The notes under the pieces: model-generated
The model's input: only the letters and a program-made list of their open reading frames with translations
What the model was told of the DNA's origin: nothing
The model's database searches: none
NCBI RefSeq assembly: GCF_014196495.1
Contig: NZ_JACIDT010000022.1
Span: 1 to 61,834, forward strand
Length of the DNA stretch: 61,834 nt
Source: Sphingobium jiangsuense
GTDB taxonomy: Bacteria > Pseudomonadota > Alphaproteobacteria > Sphingomonadales > Sphingomonadaceae
Direction of reading: 5' to 3'
Position numbers and translations under genes: made by a program
Part shown: positions 58,601 to 61,834 of the stretch, piece after piece
Layout of the letters: each line of letters begins with the position of its first letter
How positions within the stretch are numbered: position 1 is the stretch's first letter

Positions 58601-58936
58601 GTGTCCTCGATCCAGGACCTCATGCGCAAGGGCATGGAGCGCGCAGAAGCCGCCCGCACCGGGGCAATTCAGCGACTTCGCCCGGTGGTGATGACCGCGC
58701 TGGTGGCAAGCCTCGGCTTCGTTCCTATGGCGCTTGGCACCGGCGCGGGGGCGGAGGTGCAGAAGCCGCTGGCGACAGTCGTGATCGGCGGCCTGATCTC
58801 CGCCACGCTGCTGACGCTGTTCGTCCTGCCGACCCTCTATGCTCGCTATGGGCGCAGGGAGTGGCCGGATGCGGAAAATCTCGAAGAGCCGCAGCATCTG
58901 CCGGACGGGCAGCACCCGCCTTTGCCGCAATCATGA
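55694..58936 (+). CDS. czcA: CzcA-like heavy-metal RND antiporter
   Basis: 1080 aa. Twelve membrane segments and two large periplasmic loops are visible. The TM4 motif GALDFGLIVDGAVIIVEN near 423 is the HME-RND signature for heavy-metal pumps with the proton-relay Asp. It exports Co, Zn and Cd ions in exchange for protons. MIAPIVNWAVHKRWFVLLLT is the standard start. It is followed by a P1B ATPase 55 bp downstream. Confidence 0.92.
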   Translation: MIAPIVNWAVHKRWFVLLLTAIAAVIGVTALYRLPIDAVPDITNNQVQINVRASALSPELVEKQVSFPIETALAGIPGLENTRSLSRNGFAQITAVFDESTDIYFARQQVSERLNGVAENLPSGVNPEMGPIATGLGEVYMWTVRLDHRKDDKHLPGEPGMQPDGSYITPEGERLTNDTDKATYLRTTQDWIVTPLLKNTKGLAGVDSIGGYVKQFQVVPDVQRLSALGLSLTDLATALEKNNTSVGGGFVNRNGEGLAVRSDALVRNADELSRIVVATREGVPITLVQVATVKTGQAIRMGSASENGTEVVVGTAIMRIGENSRTVATAVADRLEEINASLPPDVIVEPVLDRTALVNSTIKTVAKNLSEGALLVIVVLFALLGNFRAALIAAMVIPVTMLLTSFGMLRLGVSANLMSLGALDFGLIVDGAVIIVENALRRMADEQHYQGRRLTLEERLATVATAAREMIRPSVYGQAIIILVYIPLLTLTGVEGKTFVPMALTVIIALAFAFILSLTAVPAAIAIWLSNRIEEKEGRIMGWLKARYEPGLDKAMQRPTLTMGAGIGGFVIAIVAFMSLGQVFLPQLDEGDLLIQALRIPATSVQQSQAMQIPIERMVARQPEVKFVFSKTGTAELASDPMPPNATDMFVILKPQDEWPDPSLTKAELVERLEGKLNQFPGNAYEITQPIQMRFNELIAGVRGDVAVKVFGDDFNAMNATAEKIAGVLRRTQGAADVKVEQTSGLPMLDIRVNRDAMSRLGVTAQDVQDTVSATIGGREAGMIFEGDRRFPVVIRLSEAQRADLATLEQVQVPVPGGRFVPLASVADIRIIDGPNQISRENGKRRVVVQANVRGRDIASVVEDAQAAIARDVRLPAGSYLEWGGQFENLASARERLQLVIPACFALILLLLYGALGSMRDAAIVFTGVPLALVGGVLALFLRGMDFSISAAVGFIALSGIAVLNGLVMVSSIQDLMRKGMERAEAARTGAIQRLRPVVMTALVASLGFVPMALGTGAGAEVQKPLATVVIGGLISATLLTLFVLPTLYARYGRREWPDAENLEEPQHLPDGQHPPLPQS

Positions 58937-58991
58937 CACGCCGGGACGGGGAGGTTTCCCCGTCCCTCATCCCTTTCGTGGAAGAGAATTG

Positions 58992-61472
58992 ATGACCGAA
59001 AAACTCAAACTCGATATTCCCGTGCTGTTGCCGGATGTGGCGGATGAGACGGACCAGTGCGTCAGCCGCCTCATCGCCATGCTCAAGGGTCGGCCCGGCG
59101 TCGAAGCCGCTCATGTGATCGCAGCCGCCAAGGATGAACCGGCGAAGCTCTGCGTGCATTATGCCCCCGATCAACTCTCGCTCGTTCGCATCCGTGACAT
59201 GGTGGAGGCGGCGGGTGCCAGCATCACGGGGCGCTATGGCCATGCGTCATGGTCGGTGCGTGGCATCCGGCATCAACGCCGTGCGCGGACGATTGGCGAC
59301 AGGCTTAGCGCGATTACCGGCATATTGGAGGCCAGCGCCAGCGCGGCCGGAATGGTCCATGTCGAATATGACAAGGAGCAAACCTCGGAAGTGGCCATTC
59401 TCACCGCGCTTGCTAGCATGGGAGTGGAACCCGTTGGCGCCGGGGAGCATGAAGGGCACGGCCACAGTGCCGGGGATGATGGCCATGCAGGACACCGGCA
59501 TGGCGATGAGGGCCATGACCACGATCATGGTGGTATCTTCGGATCGCGAACCGAACTGATCTTTGCCCTCGCTTGCGGGACACTGCTCGGGATCGGGTTT
59601 GCTATCGAAAAGCTAGTCGCGGGCGCACCGGCCTGGTTGCCACTGGCCTGCTTCATCGCCGCTTATGGTTGTGGCGGGTTCTTCACGCTGCGCGAGGCGA
59701 TTGACAATCTCAAGCTGCGTAAGTTCGAGATCGACACGCTGATGCTGGTCGCAGCCTCTGGTGCCGCCGCGCTCGGTGCATGGGCCGAAGGCGCGCTTCT
59801 CCTGTTCCTGTTCAGCCTGGGCCATGCACTCGAACATTATGCTATGGGCCGGGCCAAGGGAGCGATCGAAGCCCTTGCCCAACTCGCCCCACGCACTGCG
59901 CTGGTTCGCCGCGCCGATGGTCGCAGCGAGGATATCCAGGTCGAGCAATTGGCGTTGGGCGATGTCGTCATCATTAAGCCCGATGAACGGATCGCCGCCG
60001 ACGGTTTCGTGGTGAAGGGCAACAGCGCCATCAATCAGGCGCCTGTCACCGGCGAAAGCATCCCGGTCGATAAGAAGCCGGTCGATGATCCCGTCGCTGC
60101 CCGTGCCGTGCCTGATCGTATCGACGCCGCTTCCCGCGTGTTCGCCGGCACGATCAACGGCAGCGGTCTCATTGAGATCGAAGTGACCCGGCTGTCGAGC
60201 GAAAGCACGCTCGCCAAGGTCATCAAAATGGTGAGCGAAGCGGAGACCCAGAAGTCTCCGACCCAGCGCTTCACCGATCGCTTCGAAAAAGTCTTTGTCC
60301 CCGCCGTCCTGGCATTGGCCTTTCTGCTGCTGTTCGCCTGGGTCGTGGTCGATGAACCGTTCCGCGACAGCTTCTACCGCGCGATGGCGGTGCTGGTTGC
60401 GGCCAGCCCCTGCGCGCTCGCCATTGCGACCCCCAGCGCCGTTTTGTCCGGCGTGGCCCGCGCGGCGCGCGGCGGCGTGCTGGTGAAAGGCGGCGCACCA
60501 CTGGAACTGCTCGGATCGCTTGACGCCATTGCGTTCGACAAGACCGGCACACTGACCAAGGGCGAACCGCGCATCCAGCAGATCATCGTGGCGCCGGGCG
60601 TCGACAGGCAGGAGTTGATGGCAATCGCGGTCGCGGTTGAAAGTCTGAGCGACCATCCGCTGGCACAGGCGATAGCGCGCGACGGGCGTGTTCATGTCGG
60701 GGATACTCCGATCCCAAAGGCGGAGAGTCTGAAAAGCCTCACGGGTCGAGGCGTGTCGGCTGCCGTCGGCGGGGACGAAGTTCTTATCGGCAAGCCGGGG
60801 ATGTTCGGGGCCGATGGTATTCCGTCCCTGTCCCCGGCGATGGTCGATGCCGTGGAGCAACTGCGCGAAGGCGGACAAACCAGCATGGTCGTGCAGCGCG
60901 AGGGGCGCGACCTTGGTGCGATTGGCTTGCTCGACACGCCCCGCGAAACCGCGAAAAATGCGCTTAGGCAACTGCGTGACATCGGCATCAAGCGGATGAT
61001 TATGATCTCCGGCGACCATCAAAGGGCGGCGGAGGCGATCGCACGGGAGGTTGGGATCGACGAGGCATGGGGCGACCTGATGCCGGAAGATAAGGTTGAG
61101 GCGATCAAGAAGCTGCGCGCCGAAGCGAAGGTGGCGATGGTCGGCGATGGCGTGAACGATGCGCCAGCTATGGCGACCGCGACGGTCGGCGTGGCGATGG
61201 GCGCAGCCGGGTCGGACGTCGCGCTGGAAACCGCCGATGTGGCGTTGATGGCGGATGATCTATCACACCTGCCGTTTGCGGTCGATCTCAGCCGGAAGAC
61301 GCGCTCCATCATTCGTCAGAATGTGTTCGTGAGCTTGGGCGTGGTGGCTTTGCTGGTTCCGGCCACGATATTTGGGCTTGGCATCGGGCCAGCCGTGGCT
61401 CTGCATGAAGGCTCGACTTTGCTTGTCGTGTTCAATGCGCTCCGGTTACTCGCCTATCGTGATTTAGTGTGA
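58992..61472 (+). CDS. P1B-4-type heavy-metal ATPase with two degenerate HMA domains
   Basis: 826 aa from ATG 58992. Residues about 1-75 and 95-150 resemble two ferredoxin-like HMA folds, but both lack the CxxC metal site. A His-rich stretch (GHSAGDDGHAGHRHGDEGHD near 158) follows. The TM6 motif is ASPCALAIATP (SPC, not CPC), the phosphorylation site is FDKTGTLTKG, the hinge MVGDGVNDAPA, and the last segment has HEGST, the P1B-4 mark. It probably exports Co, Zn or Cd, possibly via the His-rich N-terminus. It closes the efflux operon. Confidence 0.88.
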   Translation: MTEKLKLDIPVLLPDVADETDQCVSRLIAMLKGRPGVEAAHVIAAAKDEPAKLCVHYAPDQLSLVRIRDMVEAAGASITGRYGHASWSVRGIRHQRRARTIGDRLSAITGILEASASAAGMVHVEYDKEQTSEVAILTALASMGVEPVGAGEHEGHGHSAGDDGHAGHRHGDEGHDHDHGGIFGSRTELIFALACGTLLGIGFAIEKLVAGAPAWLPLACFIAAYGCGGFFTLREAIDNLKLRKFEIDTLMLVAASGAAALGAWAEGALLLFLFSLGHALEHYAMGRAKGAIEALAQLAPRTALVRRADGRSEDIQVEQLALGDVVIIKPDERIAADGFVVKGNSAINQAPVTGESIPVDKKPVDDPVAARAVPDRIDAASRVFAGTINGSGLIEIEVTRLSSESTLAKVIKMVSEAETQKSPTQRFTDRFEKVFVPAVLALAFLLLFAWVVVDEPFRDSFYRAMAVLVAASPCALAIATPSAVLSGVARAARGGVLVKGGAPLELLGSLDAIAFDKTGTLTKGEPRIQQIIVAPGVDRQELMAIAVAVESLSDHPLAQAIARDGRVHVGDTPIPKAESLKSLTGRGVSAAVGGDEVLIGKPGMFGADGIPSLSPAMVDAVEQLREGGQTSMVVQREGRDLGAIGLLDTPRETAKNALRQLRDIGIKRMIMISGDHQRAAEAIAREVGIDEAWGDLMPEDKVEAIKKLRAEAKVAMVGDGVNDAPAMATATVGVAMGAAGSDVALETADVALMADDLSHLPFAVDLSRKTRSIIRQNVFVSLGVVALLVPATIFGLGIGPAVALHEGSTLLVVFNALRLLAYRDLV

Positions 61473-61508
61473 GATACCCCGCAACAGAGGCTATTATTTC
61501 ACCAACCT

Positions 61509-61700
61509 ATGATAACACCCTATTATCAGAGCCTACAGCAACGCCTTCAGGGCGTCGAGCTTGTCACCCTAGACAAGCATGTTGCCGCTATCGCGATCAC
61601 CGTGGCCGAGATCGGGAACTTCCTCCAGCAGCCGACAGGGCACATGCGCGGCAGCCCTGATGTCCTCGTCCCTCGTCAACCATCGCAGTGTCGGCATTAG
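61509..61700 (+). CDS. Possible small ORF after the ATPase
   Basis: 63 aa, starting MITPYYQSLQQRLQGVELVT. No domain is recognised and ribosome-binding context is weak, so it may be spurious. The remaining 61473-61834 sequence shows no other supported gene, terminator or clear insertion-sequence end; the window closes in this stretch. Confidence 0.2.
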   Translation: MITPYYQSLQQRLQGVELVTLDKHVAAIAITVAEIGNFLQQPTGHMRGSPDVLVPRQPSQCRH

Positions 61701-61834
61701 CTACTAATTGCCCCTATCCCTGAACGTTTCCGAGCAAGCCCTGTCCGTCGTCAGAACATTTGGCACAACTCGCGGCGTAAATTAGCGGAGTGCGGGCCTC
61801 GTCCTGGGGTTGATATTAAGCGGCGATCTTGCGG

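Noticed and set aside
1..61834. tRNA genes, rRNA and CRISPR arrays
   Set aside because: No cloverleaf with the T-loop motif, no rRNA segments and no regularly spaced repeats were seen on either strand.
61701..61834. Possible transposon terminal repeat at the window end
   Set aside because: No clear inverted terminal repeat or transposase reading frame can be supported in the remaining bases.

Overview
The window is high-GC DNA from an alphaproteobacterium, most likely a sphingomonad (Sphingobium/Sphingomonas type). This is inferred from a CcrM-type GANTC methyltransferase, a GapR/DUF2312 protein, the gene content of the housekeeping block, and the P450/Rieske and czc accessory modules. No rRNA, tRNA or CRISPR array was seen.

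Region 1 (about 1 to 32.3 kb) is a nearly complete HK97-like siphophage prophage. Leftward accessory genes (nuclease, DUF1828-like and unknown genes) lie at 118-2408. A CI-like S24 repressor and a Cro-like gene diverge across two matching operators (3394-3469). A rightward early operon of small overlapping genes follows, with GapR, RusA and a replication protein with a helicase-loader-type layout. HNH endonuclease, terminases, portal, protease and capsid come next (8.1-13.7 kb). Connector and tail genes include a tail chaperone pair joined by a canonical -1 slippery heptamer, and a 929-residue tape measure. The tail tip, an S74 fibre, an SGNH hydrolase and a lysis cassette (GH108 endolysin, holin candidates, nested Rz/Rz1) complete the late region. 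Two leftward genes, a lipoprotein and an Ail/Lom-like outer-membrane barrel, interrupt the late operon and look like lysogenic-conversion genes. Five leftward small genes close the prophage. No phage integrase or att site is visible, so the left end lies outside the window.

Region 2 (32.4-43.5 kb) is host chromosome: a sigma-54 response regulator, then a leftward operon glmM - DUF1272 - thiD - rnhB - ccrM - folP. The ccrM upstream region carries nine GANTC sites in 152 bp. Next is a scar where a cation symporter and a MetE-like gene are both truncated at one junction (about 40740), followed by a VOC protein, an NAD(P)-binding protein and an HxlR regulator.

Region 3 (43.7-46.8 kb) is a catabolic cassette: a TetR regulator with a clear promoter/operator, cytochrome P450, rubredoxin and a VanA-like Rieske oxygenase.

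Region 4 (46.8-61.8 kb) is a genomic island. A structured-RNA candidate precedes an HNH-associated DNA-binding-like gene. A 2.5-kb segment bounded by two identical 17-bp palindromic repeats carries an unknown gene, a candidate PD-(D/E)XK nuclease and a DUF488 protein. Then come a tyrosine recombinase and a Cd/Zn/Co/Pb-type efflux operon: CadR-like MerR, CDF transporter, His-rich protein, CzcCBA and a P1B-4 ATPase.
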